Assembly: GCF_963678635.1 (NCBI RefSeq)
Contig: NC_087070.1
Span: 41,359,831 to 41,423,830, forward strand
DNA: 64,000 nucleotides
Source of the DNA: Symsagittifera roscoffensis
Lineage: Eukaryota > Xenacoelomorpha > Acoela > Convolutidae
Direction of reading: 5' to 3'
Shown here: positions 11,846 to 24,873 of the stretch, piece by piece
Numbering within the stretch: position 1 is the stretch's first letter
Layout of the letters: each line of letters opens with the position of its first letter
The notes under the pieces: model-generated
The model's database searches: none
What the model was told of the DNA's origin: nothing
Seen by the model: only the letters and a program-made list of their open reading frames with translations
Translations under genes and position numbers: made by a program

Positions 11846-13503
11846 ATAGGTCAGTGACCTGCGGTGCATGGGTGTTAAGGGCTTGATTCGTCAGCAATGG
11901 CCTGGGGGCCATTAGCTTCAAGGCATGTGGCACTCGCAGAAAAAGAGCACCCGAAGGGTGCTCTTTTTCTGCTCTAATGTCTTGTGAAACGGTATCTGAT
12001 GAACTTTGTAGGGTGTCACAAAAGCAACGTGACAAAACGTTCTGTATGTGATCAGTAATTGTCAAAAAAGATTTATGACACTTTCAATGACTGAAGCTAC
12101 ACCTGTTCAGTCTCTAGAGTACTCTAAAACAAAGTTAATTACGTTTTTCTGTGACTCATGAAGAGGACTGTTTCAACGAAAACAAGTTTTCGGAAACAGT
12201 CCTAAAATCTTTTTTCGAGCTCATTTTCAAGTAAATGGACTTTCAATTGTGACTAATAGCTGAATTGGACTTGGAATTCGTCCCAAACAAGTTAAGTTTG
12301 TCTCAATTTGATTAGAAACAATAGAAAAGAAAACAATTTTTTTTGTTGATAAAAAATAGTTGAGTCAGAAACGTTAAATGTCATCTTGTCATCAAATCTT
12401 GTCATCAAAAGTCAAAATGTCATCAAAAGTAGATCCATTTGGGTTAAATTACTAGGCTACAAAATTTGAACCTGTTCAGAATGGTTTTCATGACCAAAGC
12501 CGTAAAATTTCCATATTTAGAGAAAAGGCAAAAAAACACCTTTTTGGTTAACTGAAAAAGGTAGATAAATCGGTTAAAGTCGTCTTCAAACCTATAGGAC
12601 CGAAAACTGATCTAATTGAAGTATATATGTAGTGTCCCTTGTAAGGTCACATGCAAAAAATTGAAACACTTGTGGTGGCCACTTCAGAAAACAAGACTTT
12701 TTTTCGGATTTTGGCCATTTTTATTTGTAGTAAAGTAGTAGTAAGTTACCAGAGAAAAAAAAATTGTAAAAACCAAAATTTTTATCCAATTTTGACAATT
12801 AAATACTCTATACCTACTAAAATGACTATGGCAAGCTCAAATATGCCATCAAAACTCATTTTTTCTCATTTTTTAAAATTTTTTTTTTTTTTGATCTAAA
12901 ATGTTGAGTCAGAAACGTGAAAAATCATTTTTTTTAAAAAAGTCAAAAAAAGTTGTGCCAATCAAATTGTTTCACTAAAGCACACTTTATGAACCTGTTC
13001 AGAATGGTTTTCATGTTTAAAGCCAAACTTTTACCCATTTTGAGAAAAGTGGAAAAAACACTTTTTTAGTTACAAAAAAACCATCATTTTTGTTGCAGTT
13101 TTTGAAAAAACTCAAATTTTTGACAAAAAATTTTATCCCAAACCTACATAATTGGGCTCCCAAAGCAGTCTATTTTTATCCATTCTTCTTCAAAAACCCC
13201 AATTTCTCAACCAAAATTGAGTTAATGAGTCATTTTTATCGAAAAACGTGTTTTTTCCCTGTTTTTCCCCCTTTTTCCCACTATAAGTCAACGCATAACA
13301 AAATTTTGGGAAAACGGAGCAAAAGTGTATCCTTAGAATTGTATTTTAGGCCCGCATGCCAATTTTTATCGAATTCTATCCCGACAATTTTGAGATCAGC
13401 ACTTTTTCCGAGCAAATAGTCATACCGTTATAATTCTTTGGCCGTTCGGGGCCCCTACCCCAAACTCACTAAACAAAGACGCCGAAGGCGGACGGCCACC
13501 TAG
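11846..13503 (+). repeat. Unit 8, family A2 (longest unit)
   Basis: The unit is 1658 bp. The cassette starts ATAGGTCAGTGACC. The hairpin has a 17-bp perfect stem with a GAA loop. The palindrome is at 12165-12202. A local multiplication of a GTCATC word at about 12380-12430 accounts for much of the extra length. Confidence 0.93.
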
Positions 13504-15130
13504 TTGTCACTGTGGCCCCGCTGTATTCTTGACTTTTGAGGAGAAGGTTCCGCGGGGGGCGGAGCAGGGGAACGCTTAACGCACTCGCAAAAGAGCACCC
13601 TTCGGGTGCTCTTTTTTGCTCGAAAGTTTTCTGAAAAGGTATCTGATGAACTTTGTAAGGTGTCACAAAAGCAACAACACAAAACGTTCTGTATGAAATT
13701 AGAAAAGGTCAAAAAAAATTTCTCATACTTGCAATGACTGAATCTACACCTGATCAGTCTCTAGAGAACTCCAAACCAAAGTAACTTATGTTTTTCAGTG
13801 ATTCATGAAGAGGACCGTTCCAACGAAAACAAGTTTTCGGAAACAGTCCTCATATTTTTTTCGAGCCCATTGTCAAGTACGTGGACTTTCAATTGTGACT
13901 AATAGCTGAATTGGACTTGGAATTTGTCCCAAAAAGGTTAAGTTTGTTTCAAATTGATTAGAAGCAAAAGAAAAAAAAAACATTTTTTTTATTTGGAAAA
14001 AAAAGTTGAGTCAGAAACGTGAAAAAACCCTTTTTTCAAAAGTCATTAAAAGTAGCTCCAATTGGCTTAAATCACTAGACTACAATATATGAACCTGTTC
14101 AGAGTGGTTTTCAAGACCAAAGCCGTAAAATTTCCATATTTAGAGAAAAGACAAAAAAAAACAACTTTTTGGTTAACTCAAAAAGGTAGATAAATCGGGT
14201 ACAGTCGTCTTCAAACCTATAGGATCGAAAAGTGATCTAAATAGGGTATATATATAGTGTCCTTGTTAGGTCGCATGCAAAAAACTAGAACAGTTTTGTT
14301 GGCCACTTCCGAAATTAAGACTTTTTTTTCGAAATTTGGCCATTTTTATTTGTAGTAAAATAGTAGTAAAATAGCCGAGAAAAAAAATTGTAAAAACCAT
14401 AATTTTTATCCAATTTTGACGTTTAAATAATCTATACCTACTAAAATGTCTATGGCAAGCTCAAATAAGCCATCAAAATTCATTTTTTCTCAGTTTTTAA
14501 AATTTTTGTTTTTTTGATATACAATGTTGAGTCAGAAACGTAAAAAATCAATTTTTTTCAAAAAGTCAAAATAAAGTGTTCCAATCAATTTGTTTCACTA
14601 AAACACACTTTATGAGCCTGTTCAGAATGTGTTTTTGGGTTAAAGCCGAAAATTCACCCATTTTGAGAAAAGTGGAAAAAACACCTTTTTAGTTAAAAAA
14701 AAACCATCATTTTTGTTGCAGTTTTTGAAAAAACTCAAATTTTTGACAGAAATTTTTTTTCTCAAACCTTTATATTTAGGCTCCCCAAACAGTCTTCTTT
14801 CACCCATTCCTTGTCAATATACCCCATTTTTTGAACCAAAACAGAGTTAATAGGTGATTTTTATCAAAAAACGTGTTTTTTACCATTTTTGCCCCCCATT
14901 TCCCTCTATAAGTCAACACATAACAAAATTTTGGCAAAACGGGGCAAAAGTGTATCCTTAGAATTTCAATACGGGGCTGCATGCAAAAAATTAGGGAATT
15001 CTGACCTCCAGTTTTCGAGAACACGACTTATTCTGCACGAAAGGTAATATAGGTAAATGTTCTTTCGAACCGACGGGGCCCCTTCCCCTGTCTCTACTGA
15101 ACGCCAAAGCCGGACGCGGCGGCCACCTAG
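13504..15130 (+). repeat. Unit 9, family A
   Basis: The cassette starts TTGTCACT, and its variable window reads GTATTCTTGAC, shared with units 12, 14 and 33. The palindrome is at 13812-13849 with arm GGACCGTTCC. The end uses the variant GAAAGGTAATATAGG seen also in units 13, 20 and 33. Confidence 0.93.
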
Positions 15131-16723
15131 TTGTCACTGTGGCACCGCTAAATCAATGACGGTTGTAGAGTGGGTTCCGCGGGGGGCGGAACAGGGGAAA
15201 GCTAAACGCACTCGCAAAGAGGAGCACCCTCCGGGTGCTCTTTTTTTGCTCGAAAGTCTTGTAAGACGGTTTGGAACTGTAAGTATTGGAAGCAGTTACA
15301 GATAAAACTTTCGGCATCTTTGTGCTCATAGTCACAATTGGTTTTCGAGAGCTTCAAAAACTCAATCTTGACATGATATATCTCTAAAATAGACTAAATT
15401 AAGTGAATTTACATTTTTCAACGATTCTTGAAGAGGACTGTCTCAACGAAAACAAGTTTTCGGAAACAGTCCTGGTAACTTAGTTTTGATCTCAATTTTG
15501 AGTCTATTGCCTTCAAATTTAGATTAGTAGGCTAACGGGACCTATATTATGTCTTAAAAAGATTAAGTTTGTGTCAAAAAGATGAAAAGTAAGAGAAAAA
15601 AAAACATTAAGAAAGTATTAAAAATTTCAAAAAATTTAAAAAATTGAAAATTTTTTCCAAAACACTCGTTTTTTGTTTTGTCATAAAATAACAACAAAAT
15701 GACGTAAAATGGACTTCAAATAGTGCGTTTCGACTAATTTTTACGATTCAAGCACATTTTAACTTAATAATAACATGCAAAAAACCACTGGAAAGGGTGT
15801 TTTTCAGCAAACGCCCTTTTTGACCACACCTACGAAATCCATAACTTTTTATCTAACAAAGATAGAAACCTCGAGTTTTTTGCATTGTAAGAAGCATCCT
15901 AAGGCTCACCTGTCGCATGCAAAAATGAACAAATTTTCTTTTTAATTTTTCCCGCAATTTCGAATTAGGGCGTTTTTTGGCTATTTTTGGTCCTTTTGGG
16001 CGATAAAAAGTCAAATTTAGAGACATCTGTCAAAAAAACTGTTATCACATGATAGAGTCAGCTTGCCATGGCTTACCAAATGGTGTCCTGAGTCAGACCA
16101 AAATTGCCCTCTAATTGTCCGTGGGGGGAGGAAATTGAAAATTTTTATTTTTGGCGGGAAAATTTGAAGTTTTTCAAAAAAACATTTACTCTGCAGACAA
16201 CGGTCTTAGACTGATGTTGGCATGGCACGCATTTTTTGCCTTCATAACTAGGGTCGATTTCTGCCGGGAACATGGATTTTTCAAAAAAATGACTAAAATT
16301 TTTGTTGCATTTTTTCAAAAAAATCAAAATTTTGAGAAAAATAAAAATTCCAAATCCTACATATTTGAGCTCCCCAAACAGTCTACTTTTATCCATTCTC
16401 TATCAATATACCCCATTTTCTCAACCAAAATCGAGTTATGGGGCCAAAAAGTCAAAAAACGTGAAAAAACGACATTTCACGCCCATTTTCGCCCCAAAAG
16501 TACCACACATAATGTTTTTTCGGAAAAACGTCACAAGAGTTTTCGCCTTATCTCAAAAAGTTTCAGGGGGGTTGGCAAAATTTCAGAGAGATCTGACCTA
16601 CAGTTTTCGAGAACTTGACTTTTTCTGCAAGAAAAGAATAAAAGGTAAATGTTCCTTCGAACCGACGGGGCCCCCTTCCCCTGTCTCTACTGAACGCCGA
16701 AGCCGGATGCGGCGGCCACCTAG
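15131..16723 (+). repeat. Unit 10, family B
   Basis: This is a more diverged B unit than units 1 and 2. It starts TTGTCACT and has GTGGCACC where others have GTGGCCCC. The hairpin loop is TCC with an intact stem. The palindrome is at 15435-15472 with arm GGACTGTCTC. The body keeps the E2F-type box near 16153. Confidence 0.93.
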
Positions 16724-18351
16724 AGCTTTTTGTGGCCCCGCTATGTAAGTGACTTTTGAAGAGCAGGTTCCGCGGGGGGCGGAGCAGGGGAACGCTAAAC
16801 GCACTCGCAAAAGGAGCACCCTTCGGGTGCTCATTTTTGCTCGAAAGTTTTCTGAAACGGTATCTGATGAACTTTGTAAGGTGTCACAAAAGCAACAACA
16901 CAAAACATTCTGTATGTGATTAGAAAAGATCAAAAAAGATTTCTCATACTTTCAATGACTGAATCTACACCTGATCAGTCTCTAGAGAACTCTAAGCCAA
17001 AGTAACTTATGTTTTTCAGTGATTCATGAAGAGGACCGTTCCAACGAAAACAAGTTTTCGGAAACAGTCCTCATATTTTTTTTCGAGCCCATTGTCACTT
17101 ACGTGGACTTTTAATTGTGACTAATAGCTGAATTGGACTTGCAATTTGTCCCAAAGAGGTTAAGTTTGTCTCAAATTGATTAGAAGGAAAAGAAAAAAAA
17201 AACATTTTTTTTTATTTGGAAAAAAAAGTTGAGTCAGAAACGTGAAAAAACCCTTTTTTCAAAAGTCATAAAAAGTAGCTCCAATTGGCTTTAATCACTA
17301 GGCTACAATATATGAACCTGTTCAGAATGGTTTTCATGACCAAAGCCGTAAAATTTCCATATTTAGAGAAAAGGCAAAAAAAAAACTTTTTGGTTAACTC
17401 AAAAAGGTAGATAAATCGATTAAAGTCGTCTTCAAACCTATAGGATCGAGAAGTGATCTAAATAGGGTATATATGTAGTGTCCTTGTTAGGTGACAAGCA
17501 AAAAACTGAAACAGTTTTATTGGCCACTTCCGAAATAAAGACTTTTTTTTCGAAATTTGGCCATTTTTGTTTGTAGTAAAATAGTAGTAAAATAGCCGAG
17601 AAAAAAAATTGTAAAAACCATAATTTTTATCCAATTTTGACGTTTAAATACTCTATACCTACTAAATTGTCTATGGCAAGCTCAAATAAGCCATAAAAAT
17701 TCATTTTTTCTCACTTTTTTAAATTTTTGTTTTTTTGATATACAATGTTGAGTCAGAAACGTGAAAAATCAATTTTTTTCAAAAAGTCAAAATAAAGTGT
17801 TCCAATCAATTTGTTTCACTAAAACACACTTTATGAACCTGTTCAGAATGGTTTTTTGGGTTGAAGCCGAAAATTCACCTATTTTGAGAAAAGTGGAAAA
17901 AACACCTTTTTAGTTACAAAAAAACCATCATTTTCGTTGCAGTTTTTGAAAAAACTCAAATTTTTGACAGGAAAATTTTTTCTCAAACTTTTATATTTAG
18001 GCTCCCCAAACAGTCTACTTTCATCCATTCCTCATCAATATACCCCATTTTTTGAACCAAAACAGAGTTAATAGGTGATTTTTATCAAAAATCGTGTTTT
18101 TTACCATTTTTGCCCCCCATTTCCCTCTATAAGTCAACACATAACAAAATTTTGGCAAAACGGGGCAAAAGTGTATCCTTAGAATTTCAATACGGGGCTG
18201 CATGCAAAAAATTAGGGAATTCTGACCTCCAGTTTTCGAGAACACGACTTATTCTGCATGAAAAGGGTAAAAGGTAAATGTTCCTTCGAACCGACGGGGC
18301 CCCTTCCCCTGTCTCTGCTGAACGCCATAGCCGGACGCGGCGGCCACCTAG
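16724..18351 (+). repeat. Unit 11, family A
   Basis: The unit starts AGCTTTTT. Its other A-like landmarks are normal, with the palindrome at 17033-17070. The T-run behind the hairpin is interrupted by an A. Confidence 0.93.
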
Positions 18352-19980
18352 TTGTCACTGTGGCCCCGCTGTATTCTTGACTTTTGAGGAGAAGGTTCCG
18401 CGGGGGGCGGAGCAGGGGAACGCTTAACGCACTCGCAAAAGGAGCACCCTTCGGGTGCTCTTTTTTGCTCGAAAGTTTTCTGAAACGGTATCTGATGAAC
18501 TTTGTAAGTTGTCACAAAAGCAACAACACAAATCGTTCTGTATGTGATTAGAAAAGGTCAAAAAAGTTTTCTCATACTTTCAATGACTGAATCTACACCT
18601 GGTCAGTCTCTAGAGAACTCTAAACCAAAGTAACTTATGTTTTTCAGTGATTCATGAAGAGGACCGTTCCAACGAAAACAAGTTTTCGGAAACAGTCCTC
18701 ATATTTTTATTCGAGCCCATTGTCAAGTACGTGGACTTTCAATTGTGACTTATAGTTGAATTGGACTTGGAATTTGTCCCAAAAAGTTTTAGTTTGTCTC
18801 AAATTGATTTGAAGCAAACGAAATAAAAAACTTTTTTTTTTATTTGGAAAAAAAAAGTTGAGTCAGAAACGTGAAAAAACCCTTTTTTCAAAAGTCATAA
18901 AAAGTAGCTCCAATTGGCTTAAATCACTAGGCTACAATATATGAACCTGTTCAGAATGGTTTTCATGACCAAAGCCGTAAAATTTCCATATTTAGAGAAA
19001 AGGCAAAAAAAAAACTTTTTGGTTAACTCAAAAAGGTAGATAAATCGGGTGAAGTCGTCTTCAAACCTATAGGATCGAAAAATGATCCAAATAGGGTATA
19101 TATGTAGTGTCCTTGTTAGGTCGCATGCAAAAAACTAGAACAGTTTTGTTGGCCACTTCCGAAATTAAGACTTTTTTTTCGAAATTTGGCCATTTTTATT
19201 TGTAGTAAAATAGTAGTAAAATAGCCGGGAAAAAAAACTGTAAAAACCATAATTTTTATCCAATTTTGACGTTTAAATACTCTATACCTACTAAAATGTC
19301 TATGGCAAGCTCAAATAGGCCATCAAAATTCATTTTTTCTCACTTTTTAAAATTTTTGTTTTTTTGATATACAATGTTGAGTCAGAAACGTGAAAAATCA
19401 ATTTTTTTCAAAAAGTCAAAACAAAGTGTTCCAATCAATTTGTTTCACTAAAACACACTTTCTGATCCTGTTCAGAATGGGTTTTTGGGTCAAAGACGAA
19501 AATTCACCCATTTTGAGAAAAGTGGAAAAAACACCTTTTTAGTTACAAAAAAAACAATCATTTTTGTTGCAGTTTTTGAAAAAAATCAAATTTTTGAGAG
19601 AAAAATTTTTTCTCAAACTTTCATATTTAGGCTCCCCAAACAGTCTTCTTTCATTCATTCCTTGTCAATATACCCCATTTTTTGAACCAAAACAGAGTTA
19701 ATATGTAATTTTTATCAAAAAACGTGTTTTTTACCATTTTTGCCCCCATTTCCCTCTATAAGTCAACACATAACAAAATTTTGGCAAAACGGGGCAAAAG
19801 TGTATCCTTAGAATTTCAATACGGGGCTGCATGCAAAAAATTAGGGAATTCTGACCTCCAGTTTTCGAGAACACGACTTATTCTGCATGAAAAGGGTAAA
19901 AGGTAATTGTTCCTTCGAACCGACGGGGCCCCTTCCCCTGTCTCTGCTGAACGCCATAGCCGGACGCGGCGGCCACCTAG
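18352..19980 (+). repeat. Unit 12, family A
   Basis: This is a standard A unit. The variable window is GTATTCTTGAC as in units 9 and 14. The palindrome is at 18661-18698. It is the second of four A units in a row (units 11-14). Confidence 0.93.
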
Positions 19981-19998
19981 TTGTCACTGTGGCCCCGC
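19966..19998. repeat. Representative stem-loop spanning a CTAG unit boundary
   Basis: GCGG and GGCCAC (end of unit 12) pair with GTGGCC and CCGC (start of unit 13), with one bulged C. They enclose a 12-base loop made of CTAG plus the 8-base tag TTGTCACT. The two arms come from different units. Wider out, TTCCCCTG (19933-19940) faces CAGGGGAA (20042-20049). The inner pairing recurs at boundaries where an A or B cassette follows an A, A2 or B end; after C or E ends only CCAC/GTGG remains. Confidence 0.8.
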
Positions 19999-21606
19999 TA
20001 TATCAGTGACTGTTGACGAGTGGGTTCCGCGGGGGGCGGAGCAGGGGAACGCTTAACGCACTCGCAAAAGGAGCACCCTTCGGGTGCTCTTTTTTGCTCG
20101 AAAGTTTTCTGAAAAGGTATCTGATGAACTTTGTAAGGTGTCACAAAAGCAACAACACAAAACGTTCTGTATGTAATTAGAAAAGGTCAAAAAAATTTCT
20201 CATACTTGCAATGACTGAATCTACACCTGATCAGTCTCTAGAGAACTCTAAACCAAAGTAACTTTTGTTTTTCAGTGATTCATGAAGAGGACCGTTCCAA
20301 CGAAAACAAGTTTTCGGAAACAGTCCTCATATTTTTTTTCGAGCCCATTGTTAAGTACGTGAACTTTCAATTGCGAATTATAGCTGAATTGGACTTGGAA
20401 TTTGTCCCAAAAAGGTTAAGTTTGTCTGAAATTGATTAGAAGCAAAAGAAAAAAAAAATTTTTTTTTTTGGAAAAAAAAAGTTGAGTCAGAAACGTGAAA
20501 AAATCCTTTTTTCAAAAGTCATAAAAAGTAGCTCCAATTTTCCTAAATCACTAGGCTACAATATAAGAACCTGTTTAGGATGGTTTCCATGACCAAAGCC
20601 GTAAAATTTCCATATTTAGAGAAAAGGCAAAAAAAAACAACTTTTTGGTTAACTCAAAAAGGTAGATAAATCGGGTAAAGTCGTCTTCAAACCTATAGGA
20701 TCGAAAAGTGATCTAAATAGGGTATATATGTAGTGTCCTTGTTTGGTCGCATGCAAAAAACTAGAACAGTTTTGTTGGCCACTTCCGAAATTAAGACTTT
20801 TTTTTCGAAATTTGGCCATTTTTATTTGTAGTAAAATAGTATTAAAATAGCCGAGAAAAAAAATTGTAAAAACCACAATTTTTATCCAATTTTGACGTTT
20901 AAATACTCTAGGCCTACTAAAATGTCTATGGCAAGCTCAAATAAGCCTTCAAAAATCATTTTTTCTCACTTTTTAAAATTTTAGTTTTTTTGATATACAA
21001 TGTTGAGTCAGAAACGTGAAAAATCAATTTTTTTCAAAAAGTCAAAATAAAGTGTTCCAATCAATTTGTTTCACTAAAACACACTTTATGAACCTGTTCA
21101 GAATGGTTTTTTGGGTTGAAGCCGAAAATTCACCTATTTTGAGAAAAGTGGAAAAAACACCTTTTTAGTTACAAAAAAACCATCATTTTTGTTGCAGTTT
21201 TTGAAAAAACTCAAATTTTTGAGAGGAAAATTTTTTCTCAAACTTTCTTATTTGGGCTCCCCAAACAGTCTACTTTCATCCATTCATTGTCAATATACCC
21301 CATTTTTTGAACCAAAACAGAGTTAATAGGTGATTTTTATCGAAAAACGTGTTTTTTACCATTTTTGCCCCCCATTTCCCTCTATAAGTCAACACATAAC
21401 AAAATTTTGGCAAAACGGGGCAAAAGTGTATCCTTAGAATTTCAATACGGGGCTGCATGCAAAAAATTAGGGAATTCTGACCTCCAGTTTTCGAGAACAC
21501 GACTTATTCTGCACGAAAGGTAATATAGGTAAATGTTCTTTCGAACCGACGGGGCCCCTTCCCCTGTCTCTACTGAACGCCATAGCCGGACGCGGCGGCC
21601 ACCTAG
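19981..21606 (+). repeat. Unit 13, family A, near-identical twin of unit 20
   Basis: It matches unit 20 (31332-32957) almost perfectly by eye, including the unusual GTGAACTTTCAATTGCG after the palindrome and ATTTTCCTAAATC further on. The units following the two copies differ, so the copied block ends at CTAG. The palindrome is at 20289-20326. Confidence 0.93.
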
Positions 21607-23233
21607 TTGTCACTGTGGCCCCGCTGTATTCTTGACTTTTGAGGAGAACGTTCCGCGGGGGGCGGAGCAGGGGAACGCTTAACGCACTCGCAAAAGGAGC
21701 ACCCTTCGGGTGCTCTTTTTTGCTCGAAAGTTTTCTGAAACGGTATCTGATGAACTTTGTAAGGTGTCACAAAAGCAACAACACAAAACATTCTGTATGT
21801 GATTAGAAAAGGTCAAAAAAGATTTCTCATACTTTCAATAACTGAATCTACACCTGATCAGTCTCTAGAGAACTCCAAACCAAAGTAACTTATGTTTTTC
21901 AGTGATTCATGAAGAGGACCGTTCCAACGAAAACAAGTTTTCGGAAACAGTCCTCATATTTTTTTTCGAGCCCATTGTCAAGTACGTGGACTTTCAATTG
22001 TGACTAATAGCTGAATTGGACTTGGAATTTGTCCCAAAAAGGTTAAGTTTGTTTCAAATTGATTAGAAGCAAAAGAAAAAAAAACATTTTTTTTATTTGG
22101 AAAAAAAAGTTGAGTCAGAAACGTGAAAAAACCCTTTTTTCAAAAGTCATTAAAAGTAGCTCCAATTGGCTTAAATCACTAGACTACAATATATGAACCT
22201 GTTCAGAATGGTTTTCAAGACCAAAGCCGTAAAATTTCCATATTTAGAGAAAAGACAAAAAAAAACAACTTTTTGGTTAACTCAAAAAGGTAGATAAATC
22301 GGGTACAGTCGTCTTCAAACCTATAGGATCGAAAAGTGATCTAAATAGGGTATATATATAGTGTCCTTGTTAGGTCGCATGCAAAAAACTAGAACAGTTT
22401 TGTTGGCCACTTCCGAAATTAAGACTTTTTTTTCGAAATTTGGCCATTTTTATTTGTAGAAAAATAGTAGTAAAATAGCCGAGAAAAAAAATTGTAAAAA
22501 CCATAATTTTTATCCAATTTTGACGTTTAAACAATCTATACCTACTAAAATGTCTATGGCAAGCTCAAATAAGCCATCAAAATTCATTTTTTCTCAGTTT
22601 TAAAATTTTTGTTTTTTTGATATACAATGTTGAGTCAGAAACGTAAAAAATCAATTTTTTTCAAAAAGTCAAAATAAAGTGTTCCAATCAATTTGTTTCA
22701 CTAAAACACACTTTATGAGCCTGTTCAGAATGTGTTTTTGGGTTAAAGCCGAAAATTAACCCATTTTGAGAAAAGTGGAAAAAACACCTTTTTAGTTAAA
22801 AAAAAACCATCATTTTTGTTGCAGTTTTTGAGAAAACTCAAATTTTTGACTGAAATTTTTTTTCTCAAACCTTTATATTTAGGCTCCCCAAACAGTCTAC
22901 TTTCATCCATTCCTTGTCAATATACCCCATTTTTTGAACCAAAACAGAGTTAATAGGTGATTTTTATCAAAAAACGTGTTTTTTACCATTTTTGCCCCCC
23001 ATTTCCCTCAATAAGTCAACACATAACAAAATTTTGGCAAAACGGGGCAAAAGTGTATCCTTAGAATTTCAATACGGGGCTGCATGCAAAAAATTAGGGA
23101 ATTCTGACCTCCAGTTTTCGAGAACACGACTTATTCTGCATGAAAAGGGTAAAAGGTAATTGTTCCTTCGAACCGACGGGGCCCCTTCCCCTGTCTCTGC
23201 TGAACGCCATAGCCGGACGCGGCGGCCACCTAG
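21607..23233 (+). repeat. Unit 14, family A
   Basis: It resembles unit 9 closely, including TATATATAGTGTCC and the GTATTCTTGAC window. The palindrome is at 21916-21953. It is the first member of an A-A2-C trio (units 14-16). Confidence 0.93.
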
Positions 23234-24873
23234 ATAGGTCAGTGACCTGCGGTGCATGGGTGTTATGGACTTGATTCGTCAGCATTGGCCTGGGGGCCAT
23301 TAGCTTCAAGACATGTGGCACTCGCAGAAAAAGAGCACCCGAAGGGTGCTCTTTTTCTGCTCGAATGTCTTGTGAAACGGTATCTGATGAACTTTGTAGG
23401 GTGTCACAAAAGCAACATGACAAAACGTTCTGTATCTGATCAGTAATGGTCAAAAAAGATTTATGACACTTTCAATGACTGAAGCTACACCTGATCAGTC
23501 TCTAGAGAACTCTAAAACAAAGTAACTTATATTTTTCAGTGACTCATGAAGAGGACTGTTTCAACGAAAACAAGTTTTCGGAAACAGTCCTAATATTTTT
23601 CTTGGAGCTCATTTTCAAGTAGGTGGACTTTCAATAGTGACTAATAGTTGAATTAGACTTGGAATTTGTCCCAAAAAGTTAAGTTTGTCTCAAATTGATT
23701 AGAAGCAATAGACAAAAAAAAAACTTTTTTTTTATTTGATAAAAATACTTGAGTCAGAAAAGTGAAAAATCCATTTTTTTCAAAAAGTCATAAGAAGTAG
23801 TTCAATTTGCATTAAATCACTAACCTATATTATATAAACCTGTTCAGAATGGTTTTCATGAACAAAGCCGTAAAATTTCCATATTTAGAGAAAAGGCAAA
23901 AAAACACCTTTTTGATTAACTGAAAAAGGTAGATAAATCGGGTAAAGTCGTCTTCAAACCTATAGGACCGAAAAATGATCTAATTGAGATATATATTTAG
24001 TGTCCCTTGTAAGGTCACATGCAAAAAAGTGAAACAATTGGGGTGGCCACTTCAGAAAACAAGACTTTTTTTCGGACTTTGGCCATTTTTATTTGTAGTA
24101 AAGTAGTAGTAAGTTACCAGAGAAAAAAAAGTTGTAAAAACCAAAATTTTTATCCAATTTTGACAATTAAATACTCTATACCTACTAAAATGACTATGGC
24201 AAGCTCAAATATGCCATCAAAACTCATTTTTTCTCACTTTTTAAAATTTTTGTTTTTTTTGATATAAAATGTTGAGTCAGAAACGTGAAAAATCAATTTT
24301 TTTCAAAAAGTCAAGAGAAGTTGTTCCAATCAATTTGTTTCACTAAAACACACTTTCTCAGCGTGTTCAGAATGGTTTTCATGTTTAAAGCTGAAACTTT
24401 ACACATTTTGAGAAAAGTGGAAAAAATAACTTTTTAGTTACAAAAAAACCATCATTTTTGTTGCAGTTTTTGAAAAAACTCAAATTTTTAAGAAAAACAA
24501 ATTTTCCCAAACCTACATAATTGGGCTCCCAAAACAGTTTACTTTCATCCATTCTTCATCAATTTACCCCAATTTGTTAACCAAAATAGAGTTACTGAGC
24601 CATTTTTACCAAAAAACGTGGTTTTTCCCTGTTTTTCCCCATTTTTCCCACTATAAGTCAACGCATAACAAAATTTTGGAAAAACGGAGCAAAAGTGTAT
24701 CCTTAGAATTGCATTTTAGGCCCGCATGCCAATTTTTATCGAATTCTATCCCGACAATTTTGAGATCAGCACTTTTTCCGAGCAAATAGTCATACCGTTA
24801 TAATTCTTTGGCCGTTCGGGGCCCCTACCCCAAACTCACTAAACAAAGACGCCGAAGGCGGACGGCCACCTAG
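23234..24873 (+). repeat. Unit 15, family A2, twin of units 24 and 34
   Basis: It shares TTATGGACTTGATTCG in the cassette and CACACTTTCTCAGCGTG in the body with units 24 and 34, with very few differences visible. The palindrome at 23553-23590 is standard. The hairpin loop is GAA. Confidence 0.93.
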
